This document shows positions 15,565-22,583 of a stretch of DNA of 27,012 nt, in pieces. Position numbers and translations under genes: made by a program. The stretch spans positions 1-27,012 of IMG/VR virus record IMGVR_UViG_3300010354_005932; one strand, written 5' to 3'. Numbering within the stretch: the first letter of the stretch is position 1; every line of letters starts with the position of its first letter. This DNA comes from a virus. The notes under the pieces were generated by a model. It ran no database searches and had not been told where the DNA came from. It saw only the letters and a list, made by a program, of their open reading frames with translations.

Positions 15565-15993
15565 ATGAGCGAGAAAGAAGAAAAGTATATTGATATTGAC
15601 ATAAAAGACCTATTGGAAATAGAACTACCAACAGCCGAGAACTTTCTCAAAGTGAAAGAAACGCTTACCCGTATTGGAGTCTGCTCCAATAAAGATAAGA
15701 AGTTATGGCAATCATGCCATATACTCCATAAACGAAGTAAGTATTACATTACCCATTTCAAGGAACTATTTGCACTTGATGGACTTCCTACAAATTTGGG
15801 GGAAGAAGATATAGCCCGTAGAAATAAGATTGCACTTCTTCTACAAGAATGGGGTCTAATAAAGGTTGTAGACCCAAGCAAGGCGACTCCTGCTTGTGAG
15901 ATCAACCAAATCAAGATTCTTGCACACTCAGAGAAGAAAGATTGGACACTTGAACCTAAATACCATATAGGCAAGGATAAAGGAAAGAGATAA
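15565..15993 (+). CDS. regA: Translational repressor RegA
   Basis: RNA-binding protein that represses translation of many early phage mRNAs by occupying their start sites. The central part follows T4 RegA nearly residue by residue: ENFLKVKETLTRIGVCSNKD at 25-44, LWQSCHILHKRSKYYITHFK at 47-66, ARRNKIALLLQEWGLIKVV and WTLEPKYHIG. 142 residues against 122 in T4; the excess is a Glu/Asp-rich N-terminus (about 20 residues) and a basic KDKGKR tail. Position after gp62 is the T4 order (45-44-62-regA). In T4 gp43 follows; here glycan genes follow. Confidence 0.96.
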   Translation: MSEKEEKYIDIDIKDLLEIELPTAENFLKVKETLTRIGVCSNKDKKLWQSCHILHKRSKYYITHFKELFALDGLPTNLGEEDIARRNKIALLLQEWGLIKVVDPSKATPACEINQIKILAHSEKKDWTLEPKYHIGKDKGKR

Positions 15994-16016
15994 CATTTCA
16001 AAGTGAGGCTTATAAT

Positions 16017-16640
16017 ATGATACCGAAAATTATCCATCAGATATGGCTTGGAGATCAATCCAAGCGACCAGATAAATTCATTAATACATGGCGTGAAATG
16101 AACCCAACTTGGGAACACAAGTTGTGGACAGAAGAAAATATGCCCAAATCTTGGGTGAAAATGCATTTTGATACTTGCCCTTCCCTAGCAGGAAAGGCAG
16201 ATATACTCAGGTATCAACTCCTCCATACGCATGGAGGATTTTTCATTGATGCCGATGCCGAATGTATTATGCCTCTTGAAGATGATTTGATTGACAACGA
16301 GGCTTTTTGCTGTTGGGAAAACGAGTTTGTTAGACCAGGATTAATGTCTAATGGCTATCTTGCTTCTATCCCCAAAAATCAGTTTCTTTGGGATATGCTA
16401 AATGCAATTTCACAAAGACCAAATATGAATTATCAACCCCTACAGACTTGGGAGATCACAGGGCCACTGCTCCTTACAAAGACAGTGTGCAGCAGTTTGT
16501 ACAATAACATGACAATTTATCCAAGTCACTATTTTATACCTAAACATTATTCTGGACTAGAGTATAAGGGTAAAGGTAGAGTATATGCTCGTCAGTATTG
16601 GGGAACAACACCCAATAGTGGGTTTGATTATGGAACTTGA
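16017..16640 (+). CDS. GT32-like glycosyltransferase (DXD sugar-binding)
   Basis: Transfers a sugar from a nucleotide donor to a glycan; GT-A fold. MIPKIIHQIWLGDQ at the N-terminus, AGKADILRYQLLHTHGGFFI at 58-77 and the D78-A-D80 metal motif are the hallmarks of the Gly_transf_sug (DXD) / GT32 family, which includes OCH1-type mannosyltransferases and capsule enzymes. 207 residues, about the size of the catalytic core. No membrane segment, so a cytoplasmic enzyme. GTGAGG (16003-16008) is the likely ribosome-binding site. First gene of the glycan block, 23 bases after regA. The sugar donor cannot be read from the sequence. Confidence 0.88.
   Translation: MIPKIIHQIWLGDQSKRPDKFINTWREMNPTWEHKLWTEENMPKSWVKMHFDTCPSLAGKADILRYQLLHTHGGFFIDADAECIMPLEDDLIDNEAFCCWENEFVRPGLMSNGYLASIPKNQFLWDMLNAISQRPNMNYQPLQTWEITGPLLLTKTVCSSLYNNMTIYPSHYFIPKHYSGLEYKGKGRVYARQYWGTTPNSGFDYGT
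16219..16243 (+). other. Terminator-like hairpin inside the first glycan gene
   Basis: TCCTCCAT (16219-16226), ACGC loop, ATGGAGGA (16231-16238), then TTTTT (16239-16243). The form is that of an intrinsic terminator in the sense strand, within codons for LLHTHGGFF. An 8-bp stem can arise by chance in a window of this size. Confidence 0.45.
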
Positions 16641-17247
16641 TATCAGAAATATCAATACCTATGTAATTTCATTACCAAATGCAAATGATAGAAGAGAAAA
16701 AATGAAATCTCTTCTGTCTAAATTAGGCATAAAAAAGTGGTCATTTTTTGATGCTATTGATGTTAGGGGGAAATTGCCCTATTGGATAGGTTGTGGTATG
16801 TCTCATAGAGAGGTATTGGCACAAGCAAGTTATCCTTGTATAGTGTATGAAGATGATATCGACACGACAAGTTGGTATAAACCAACTATCACTGTTCCAA
16901 ATGAAAAAATAGTTTATTTGGGTATATCAAAATGGGGAACAAAGTCTGGTGTATCAGATGTAAATGGTGCTAAGTTTTTTGAAACCGATTATGATGGAAT
17001 TTTAGGTGTTCAAAGTATGGTTTCTGGTCATGCTATCTACTATCCCAATAGGAAAGAAGCATCAAAATATGGAAACGGAATAACGAAACAGTTATTGGAA
17101 AACTTAAGACCAATGGATGAGTGGTTCGCAGATGTACAAACAAAAAATGAAGTGTATTGCCTACAACAACCAATGTTCTATCAAAAATGTGACAAGAACG
17201 AAATTTGGACTAACTTTGAGGTAGATCGAAATGATATCATCTCTTGA
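16630..17247 (+). CDS. GT25-like glycosyltransferase
   Basis: 205 residues. YVISLPNANDRREKMKSLL at 11-29 is the start pattern of GT25 lipopolysaccharide transferases ('vi.L..a..R...m...l'); GCGMSHREVL (54-63) matches their 'G.i.c..SH...' step, and IVYEDDID (71-78) is the acidic metal/donor motif. ATG 16630 overlaps the preceding stop by 11 bases and puts the conserved start at residue 10; the upstream ATG 16585 would add residues inside the previous gene. It lacks the C-terminal part of longer GT25 enzymes. Usual GT25 donors are UDP-sugars; here the donor is unknown. Confidence 0.78.
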   Translation: MELDIRNINTYVISLPNANDRREKMKSLLSKLGIKKWSFFDAIDVRGKLPYWIGCGMSHREVLAQASYPCIVYEDDIDTTSWYKPTITVPNEKIVYLGISKWGTKSGVSDVNGAKFFETDYDGILGVQSMVSGHAIYYPNRKEASKYGNGITKQLLENLRPMDEWFADVQTKNEVYCLQQPMFYQKCDKNEIWTNFEVDRNDIIS

Positions 17248-17998
17248 TATAGGATATAACGGAAGATTAGGTAATCAAATGTTTCAATATGCCGCTTTGG
17301 TTGGTTTTGCAACCAAAGCGGGTGTTCTTTGGGCTATTCCAGAGCAAAATTCTAAAATCAGAAGGAAAGTCGGGACTCTAGGATATGAAGAGATGTTTGA
17401 ATTGGATCAGGGATTTGAGTTAAGATACGCTTATCTAGATGAACAACCAAAGTATTCTCATTATGAGGATGGTGGTGTTCACACTTTACCAAACAAAACT
17501 TGCATTTTTGGCTATTTTCAGAGTGAAAAGTATTTCATACACTGCAAGCAAGAAATATTGAAACAATTTACTTTTAGAAAAGAAATCGTTGATAGGGCAA
17601 AAGAAATTGTTTTTGATGCCGAAGATTGTGTTTCTGTTCATGTAAGAAGGGGAGATTATGTCAACAATCAGTCATTTCACCCCCTCCTTGATAAAGCATG
17701 GTATGAGAAGGCAATGACAAAATTTGGTGACGAAAAGTTCATTTTCTTCTCTGATGATATCCAATGGTGCAGAGAACAGTTTGGAGATAGCCATAAATAC
17801 TGTCAAAGTGGAAGTGGATTTGTTGACATGAACATAATGTCTAGATGCAAAGGACATATAATAGCAAACTCATCGTTTAGTTGGTGGGGGGCTTATTTGG
17901 GGGGCAATAAAACTATTGCACCAAAAAAATGGTTCGGTGAATCAATAGACCATAAAAATGATGGCTCTATTTACGCAACAGGATGGGAAATATTATGA
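17231..17998 (+). CDS. GT11-like alpha-1,2-fucosyltransferase (first copy)
   Basis: Family GT11 transfers L-fucose from GDP-fucose. All three family motifs are present: GRLGNQMFQYA at 11-21, the GDP-fucose-binding HVRRGDY at 137-143, and NSSFSWWGAYL at 213-223. 255 residues, slightly below the usual 280-300. GAGGT (17218-17222) precedes ATG 17231, which overlaps the previous gene. It lies directly before a GDP-fucose synthase gene, so donor and transferase are co-expressed. The related second copy at 25630 differs widely, so the two are not a recent duplication. A perfect 12-bp hairpin lies in its 5' part. Confidence 0.92.
   Translation: MISSLDIGYNGRLGNQMFQYAALVGFATKAGVLWAIPEQNSKIRRKVGTLGYEEMFELDQGFELRYAYLDEQPKYSHYEDGGVHTLPNKTCIFGYFQSEKYFIHCKQEILKQFTFRKEIVDRAKEIVFDAEDCVSVHVRRGDYVNNQSFHPLLDKAWYEKAMTKFGDEKFIFFSDDIQWCREQFGDSHKYCQSGSGFVDMNIMSRCKGHIIANSSFSWWGAYLGGNKTIAPKKWFGESIDHKNDGSIYATGWEIL
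17292..17321 (+). other. Perfect 12-bp hairpin inside the GT11 gene
   Basis: CCGCTTTGGTTG (17292-17303) pairs without mismatch with CAACCAAAGCGG (17310-17321) around a six-base loop GTTTTG. It starts about 60 bases after the start codon, in codons for ALVGFATKAG. Weak U-rich run TGTTCTTT follows. A stem this long is rare by chance in 27 kb. Confidence 0.7.
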
Positions 17999-18921
17999 GT
18001 GTATCAAACAAGGCTAAAGTTATAGTTACTGGTGGAAGTGGACTTTTGGGTAAAAGTCTACAAGATGTAGAGAGCGGTTATAATTTCCTATCGTCAAAGG
18101 AGTGTAATCTTGAAAATAAAGATGAAACTCAGTCTTACTTCGATAGAATCAAACCAGAAAAAATAGTACATTTAGCAGCAAAGGTTGGAGGAATAAAGCA
18201 AAATGCTGAAATGCATTACGACTTTATATCTTCAAACTGCAAGATCAATTCAAATGTAATCGACTATGCAGTTAAAAACAATATACCTTTGATTTTTTCT
18301 TCTAGTTCATGTATATTTCCAAACTACTCCGAAACCAGAACATATCCGATGACAGAAGAAGATGTATTTTCTGGTGAACCAGAAGGCACAAATGAAGGTT
18401 ATGCCTATTCAAAAAGATTTGCTGGAAAAATGTTAATAGCCGCAAAGAGGCAATACGGCTTTAACTATACTACCTTGTATTTCTCTAATCTTTATGGAGA
18501 ACACGACTGCTTTGGAAAAGGTGACAAGAGCCACCTAGTAACATCTGTTATTGAGAAATTTCACAAAGCAAAGATCAATGGAGCAGATGTAGTCAAGTTA
18601 ATGGGAACAGGATCTCCAATGAGGCAGTTCATGTATGCACATGATGCTGCTTCTATTCTCAATAGAATAATACAAGAGAATATCTATGGGGAATATAATG
18701 TTGCGATACAGAATAATATGACTATTAGAGAAATAGTTGATGTAGTGAAAAATGTAGTTGGTTATTCTGGAAGACTAGAGTATGATGGAAAATTAGACGG
18801 TGTGTATAGAAAAGATGTTTCTTCTCAGAAATTAATCAAAGTTTTAGGAGAATTTAATTTCACTGACTTAGAAACTGGCGTAAGAAACACTTATCAAAAA
18901 TATCTAAAATCTATAGTATAA
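17995..18921 (+). CDS. fcl: GDP-L-fucose synthase
   Basis: Epimerase-reductase that turns GDP-4-keto-6-deoxy-D-mannose into GDP-L-fucose with NADPH. Extended SDR: VTGGSGLLG at 11-19 binds the cofactor, AAKVGGI at 61-67 and SSSCIFP at 103-109 are diagnostic for this enzyme, and Y136-x-x-x-K140 (YAYSK) is the catalytic pair. GxGxPMRQFMYAHDAA in the C-terminal part fits substrate binding. 308 residues, near the normal ~320. ATG 17995 overlaps the preceding stop as ATGA with GGGA six bases upstream; ATG 17983 is an alternative. Its substrate would come from the gmd gene at 24642. Confidence 0.93.
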   Translation: MSVSNKAKVIVTGGSGLLGKSLQDVESGYNFLSSKECNLENKDETQSYFDRIKPEKIVHLAAKVGGIKQNAEMHYDFISSNCKINSNVIDYAVKNNIPLIFSSSSCIFPNYSETRTYPMTEEDVFSGEPEGTNEGYAYSKRFAGKMLIAAKRQYGFNYTTLYFSNLYGEHDCFGKGDKSHLVTSVIEKFHKAKINGADVVKLMGTGSPMRQFMYAHDAASILNRIIQENIYGEYNVAIQNNMTIREIVDVVKNVVGYSGRLEYDGKLDGVYRKDVSSQKLIKVLGEFNFTDLETGVRNTYQKYLKSIV

Positions 18922-18931
18922 AGGAATAAAA

Positions 18932-19711
18932 ATGCAATCTTCAATATCTGACATTGGTGGTTATCAGTCTTCATGTTTGAGGGCTTCACAGGATGAACTG
19001 TTTTTTCAAAATTTCAAGAGAGATCAGTCATACACTGGTATATTAGAACACTCGACATATGAGCAGGGATTAGGTTACTTAAATGAAATAGAAAATGTTT
19101 TTGGAGATGAGAGTGTGGAATTCATCCGTGAATCTGCATTAGCAAATGACAGATATGGTGGTTCTAGTCCACAGCCATATACCATTCGTGGGCATAACAT
19201 ATCAGTAAGTCCTTCTACACTTCGTTATTGTAAAGTCGCTTCTGATATAGTCTCAATATTCGGAGAAACATCCGAAATGAAGATTTGTGAAATTGGTGCT
19301 GGTTATGGTGGGCAGTGTGTTATTTTAGACTTGCTTTTCGGATTCAAGGAATACCATACAGTTGACATAGAAGAGGCTTGTCTTCTCCAAACAAAATATC
19401 TTAACACAGTTGGTGTTGAAAATCACAAGCAAATATCGTATAAAGATATGAGTAGTCTTTCGGAAAATTATGATTTAGTCATAAGTAATTATGCTTTTTC
19501 TGAGTGTAAGAGAGAGATACAAGATGTGTACATGGATAAAATTCTATCTAAATCAAAACATGGATACATGATAATGAACTTTGTTTGGGACAATATTCCT
19601 GGTTTTCATAATATGATGAGAGAAAATGATTTTAGAGAGAAGATACCAAATCTAAAGTTGGCACAAGAGATACCAAACACACATCCAAATAATGTTCTTT
19701 ACTATTGGTGA
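18932..19711 (+). CDS. Putative sugar O-methyltransferase
   Basis: 259 residues. MKICEIGAGYGGQCVILDLL at about 114-133 is the S-adenosylmethionine-binding motif I (E-x-G-A-G-x-G) of class I methyltransferases; HTVDIEEACLLQTKYL supplies motif II, and YDLVISNYAFSEC the D/N catalytic region. The 'EIGAGYGGQ' and 'SNYAFSE' strings are typical of putative sugar O-methyltransferases in polysaccharide clusters. AAGGA (18921-18925) is the ribosome-binding site. It would cap or decorate a glycan residue; which hydroxyl cannot be told. Confidence 0.82.
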   Translation: MQSSISDIGGYQSSCLRASQDELFFQNFKRDQSYTGILEHSTYEQGLGYLNEIENVFGDESVEFIRESALANDRYGGSSPQPYTIRGHNISVSPSTLRYCKVASDIVSIFGETSEMKICEIGAGYGGQCVILDLLFGFKEYHTVDIEEACLLQTKYLNTVGVENHKQISYKDMSSLSENYDLVISNYAFSECKREIQDVYMDKILSKSKHGYMIMNFVWDNIPGFHNMMRENDFREKIPNLKLAQEIPNTHPNNVLYYW

Positions 19712-19714
19712 TTT

Positions 19715-20536
19715 ATGAACTTTCATGCAATAACAAATGCTTTTTCACACACTCATGGTGGTTGTGCATCATTTCCACCTAAAGAAAAGTGGCACTATTC
19801 ATTACCAAATTCAATAGACATCAATAACCCAACAGTATTTGTTGATAATCAAATTCCTATGGGTCTTCAATTTCCAAAGACAGGAAAATTTGGATGGCTT
19901 TGTGAATCATCTTCCATTGTTCATCATCTAAAGGAGTGGATGGCATCAAATATTTCTCTACTAGAGAAGTCATACGAAAAGATATTCGTTAATGACGAAA
20001 GCCTGCTTTCATTGTCTAGTGTGTTTGAATATGTCCCACCAGCATCAAATATGCCGTGGATCAAAGATTGGGGTGTCTTTGAAAAGACCGAATTAGTTTC
20101 AATTATTGCTTCTTCAAAACGAGAAACAGATGGTCACAGAATGCGCCACGCAATAATTGATTCATTTCCTGGTAAAATTTCTGTGTTTGGAAATGGATAT
20201 AAAAGCATTGAAACAAAAGATGAAGGCATAAAGCCATTTATGTTTAGTTTCTGCATTGAAAATGCAAAGTATGATCTTTACTATACTGAAAAAGTTTTGG
20301 ACGCTGTTGCGTGTGGAACAGTTCCAATTTATTGGGGTACAGACAAGATAAAGACCTTATTTAATCCAGATGGATTTATATTTTTTGATGGAAATTTCAG
20401 TATTTCTAGTCTTTCTACAAAGTTATATGAATCAAAGATGAAGGCTTTGGAAGAGAACTTAGAAATTCTAAAGTCATTTGAACCATCGGATGACACAGTA
20501 CACAGAGCCATAAAAAGGATAATTGAAAATGGATAA
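19715..20536 (+). CDS. GT10-like fucosyltransferase
   Basis: 273 residues with GT-B fold. Residues 175-208 (FMFSFCIENA, DLYYTEKVLDAVACGTVPIY, WGT) are the GT10 C-terminal signature ('F.iEN...D.vTEK..da...g.vPiyWG'), which in alpha-1,3/1,4-fucosyltransferases binds GDP-fucose. KISVFGNGYKSI (154-165) matches the family's 'v.vyG.g' strand. The N-terminal acceptor domain does not resemble known FucTs. Three bases after the methyltransferase gene; last bases overlap the next start. Some GT10 relatives may use other GDP-sugars, such as a GDP-3,6-dideoxy sugar, which this island might also make. Confidence 0.82.
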   Translation: MNFHAITNAFSHTHGGCASFPPKEKWHYSLPNSIDINNPTVFVDNQIPMGLQFPKTGKFGWLCESSSIVHHLKEWMASNISLLEKSYEKIFVNDESLLSLSSVFEYVPPASNMPWIKDWGVFEKTELVSIIASSKRETDGHRMRHAIIDSFPGKISVFGNGYKSIETKDEGIKPFMFSFCIENAKYDLYYTEKVLDAVACGTVPIYWGTDKIKTLFNPDGFIFFDGNFSISSLSTKLYESKMKALEENLEILKSFEPSDDTVHRAIKRIIENG

Positions 20537-21428
20537 AGAATCAATCAATGACATATTGTTTTTCAATATGTTTGGTAACGGTGATCTTCACTATTCAAGG
20601 GAATTTGTGAAGTTTTTTAGTTCAAAGATAGGTCTTCCAGCAAAGTATCATCACAGAAAGTGTTCTGGTTTGTTGAGGGATATTCCTGGAGTTGAGTTTC
20701 AAGGCTCTTTTCCTTTTCCAATAGCAGACACTAACCCTATTGGTTTATTTCAAGTAGATCAGACTTTGTTATTTAGCACTTGGATAGGTCAAGAAGGGTG
20801 CAAGTGGTTAAACCCCGATGGATGCACGATTAGAAACAACTACAAGTTTTATCTTGAACACGCTAAGGTGTTTGGTATACAGATTCCAGAAGAAAAAGAG
20901 TTTATCCCAACAATAGACTATAGCAAATATCACATAGACTCTATCAAAATTAGTAAAGATAAAAATATTCTTATATGCAATGGCCCTGCTTTATCTGGTC
21001 AGTCAAGAAATTTTGATATGTCTTCGGTCATAGTGGCTTTGGCACAAAAACATCCTTCTTGCAGATTTTTTGTCACGCAAGGAATGCCAACACCATTTGA
21101 GAATATAATTGATTTGAACTTAATGATTGACACCAATGGTCTATCTAACTTAAATGAGATATCTTATGTTTCTCTCTTTTGTGATATTATAGTTGGAAGG
21201 GGCAGTGGGCCTTTCTGTTTTACCCATGTAAAGGAAAATCTCTACGACAAAAACAAGACTTACCTAGTGATGGGAAACCAAGAGCGTGAAGGAAATTGGG
21301 TCACTATGAGCGACTATGGTGATCCTAACTGTGCAAAGCAAATATGGATCGACTCTTCATATAGAGTTGAAACAAATATGTTCAATATTGTGGATGGTGA
21401 GATAAATGAAAAATTTGGTAATAGGTAG
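20529..21428 (+). CDS. Putative glycosyltransferase, unclassified (GT9-like traits)
   Basis: 299 residues; weakly supported family. The first half has LFFNMFGNGDLHYSREFVKF, recalling the 'G.GD.....p....l' beginning of heptosyltransferase-like GT-B enzymes, and the second half has NILICNGPALSGQSRNFDMS and FCDIIVGRGSGPFCFTHVKE, where a glycine-rich VGRGSGP loop could bind the nucleotide sugar. ATG 20529 overlaps the previous stop by 8 bases; TTG 20523 is less likely. Neighbouring genes make a glycosyltransferase role plausible, without known donor. Confidence 0.68.
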   Translation: MDKESINDILFFNMFGNGDLHYSREFVKFFSSKIGLPAKYHHRKCSGLLRDIPGVEFQGSFPFPIADTNPIGLFQVDQTLLFSTWIGQEGCKWLNPDGCTIRNNYKFYLEHAKVFGIQIPEEKEFIPTIDYSKYHIDSIKISKDKNILICNGPALSGQSRNFDMSSVIVALAQKHPSCRFFVTQGMPTPFENIIDLNLMIDTNGLSNLNEISYVSLFCDIIVGRGSGPFCFTHVKENLYDKNKTYLVMGNQEREGNWVTMSDYGDPNCAKQIWIDSSYRVETNMFNIVDGEINEKFGNR

Positions 21429-22233
21429 TACATCTCAATTAGGTCGTTATTTTCCAGAAGAATTTGAAAAAATATCTTCAAGAAACATTGATCTATCTTC
21501 ATTAAGGAGAGAATGGGATACTGTTTACATTTGTTTTGCAGAACAAAGAACATATCTTGCTAATGAAAAGGATATGGAAACTCAATTCATGTCTACTAAT
21601 TATGACATGACTAAAGAAATAGTAGAAGAGTTGCAACCTTACTGCAAAAATATGGTTTTCTACTCTACGGCTCAACTGTGGGATGCTTGCGTTGGCCCTA
21701 TTTCTTTGGAAACTCCCTTCAAATTTGAAGAGAACCACTATACACTATCTAAACTCAAAATAACAGAGCGTTTTAGAGACAAAAGTAAGTATCCTAAAGT
21801 CAGTATAGCATACCCCTTTAACTTTAATAGTATACACAGAAAAGGGTCGTATCTATTTGGTAAAGTTTTTAGATCATTGGTAGGCAATGAGTCTATCGAA
21901 ATAGGAGACACTTATTTCTATAGAGAATTGTTGCATCCAAAAATGGTAGTCGATGCAAGTGTAAATCACACAAAAATTGGTAAAGACTTTATCATAGGTT
22001 CTGGTAGAGTTGTTTACATAAATGACTTCATAAGAAATCTTTACTCTTCTTTGGGTAGAGACTACATAAGTTTGGTCAAAGAAGACATCAACACTAAGTC
22101 AAAGTACAGAACAGGAATATTCTATAACGAAACTGCAAATCCTTTCTGCGACAATAGAAAACTTTTACAAATGACCGTAGATGAAATCAAAGACTTACTA
22201 TTCACAATAGAATCTGAAAAGGAAAAAATATGA
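21406..22233 (+). CDS. Reduced SDR epimerase/reductase of nucleotide sugars
   Basis: 275 residues. LVIGSTSQLGRYF at 4-16 is a shortened Rossmann start (GxxxxLG), FYSTAQLWD (85-93) supplies the catalytic Ser/Thr and Y112-x-x-x-K116 (YTLSK) the catalytic pair, as in extended SDRs such as dTDP-4-keto-rhamnose reductase and GDP-fucose synthase. The N-terminal region is compressed. SDRs of this kind reduce or epimerise 4-keto sugars. In the island it could handle the product of the ColD-like dehydratase (the role of ColC), an inference from context. It overlaps both neighbours. Confidence 0.75.
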   Translation: MKNLVIGSTSQLGRYFPEEFEKISSRNIDLSSLRREWDTVYICFAEQRTYLANEKDMETQFMSTNYDMTKEIVEELQPYCKNMVFYSTAQLWDACVGPISLETPFKFEENHYTLSKLKITERFRDKSKYPKVSIAYPFNFNSIHRKGSYLFGKVFRSLVGNESIEIGDTYFYRELLHPKMVVDASVNHTKIGKDFIIGSGRVVYINDFIRNLYSSLGRDYISLVKEDINTKSKYRTGIFYNETANPFCDNRKLLQMTVDEIKDLLFTIESEKEKI

Positions 22234-22583
22234 ACAATAGCGATATTGCACTGTCTATAGAACAAACAATAAAAAACAAAGTTTCTGAGGTATTGAAGAA
22301 TAGAGAAGTTCCAAATTTACCTGATAACTTGATTGCCACAGACAACATTGGAGAAGTGGTAGAAAAACTTTGTATTCTGCATATCCGAACATGGTTTCTA
22401 GAAGACATGGTTGGTGTTGCTAAGACAGATGAAGAGATAGCAAATCTTAAGAAGAAAATTGATATCTGCTTTAAGCAAAAAAGACCACAATATGTACAAG
22501 CAATCAATAGAATGCTTGACTCGGCAATAGTTGAAAACAAAAATTTGGTTGAAGATTCTGTGAAAATCTATAAGGGAAACTAA
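22230..22583 (+). CDS. Small helical protein, DUF4254-like
   Basis: 117 residues, all helical in appearance. LCILHIRTWFLEDMVGVAKT (47-66) followed by DEEIANLKKKIDICFKQKRP resembles DUF4254, a family of small proteins found beside glycosyltransferase genes ('W..ED.ar....d.eia..K..ID..N..R'). No catalytic motif can be seen; a helper or regulatory role in glycan assembly is possible. AAAAGGA (22217-22223) precedes the ATG; ATGA overlap with the preceding gene and TAATG overlap with the next indicate tight coupling. Confidence 0.7.
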   Translation: MNNSDIALSIEQTIKNKVSEVLKNREVPNLPDNLIATDNIGEVVEKLCILHIRTWFLEDMVGVAKTDEEIANLKKKIDICFKQKRPQYVQAINRMLDSAIVENKNLVEDSVKIYKGN

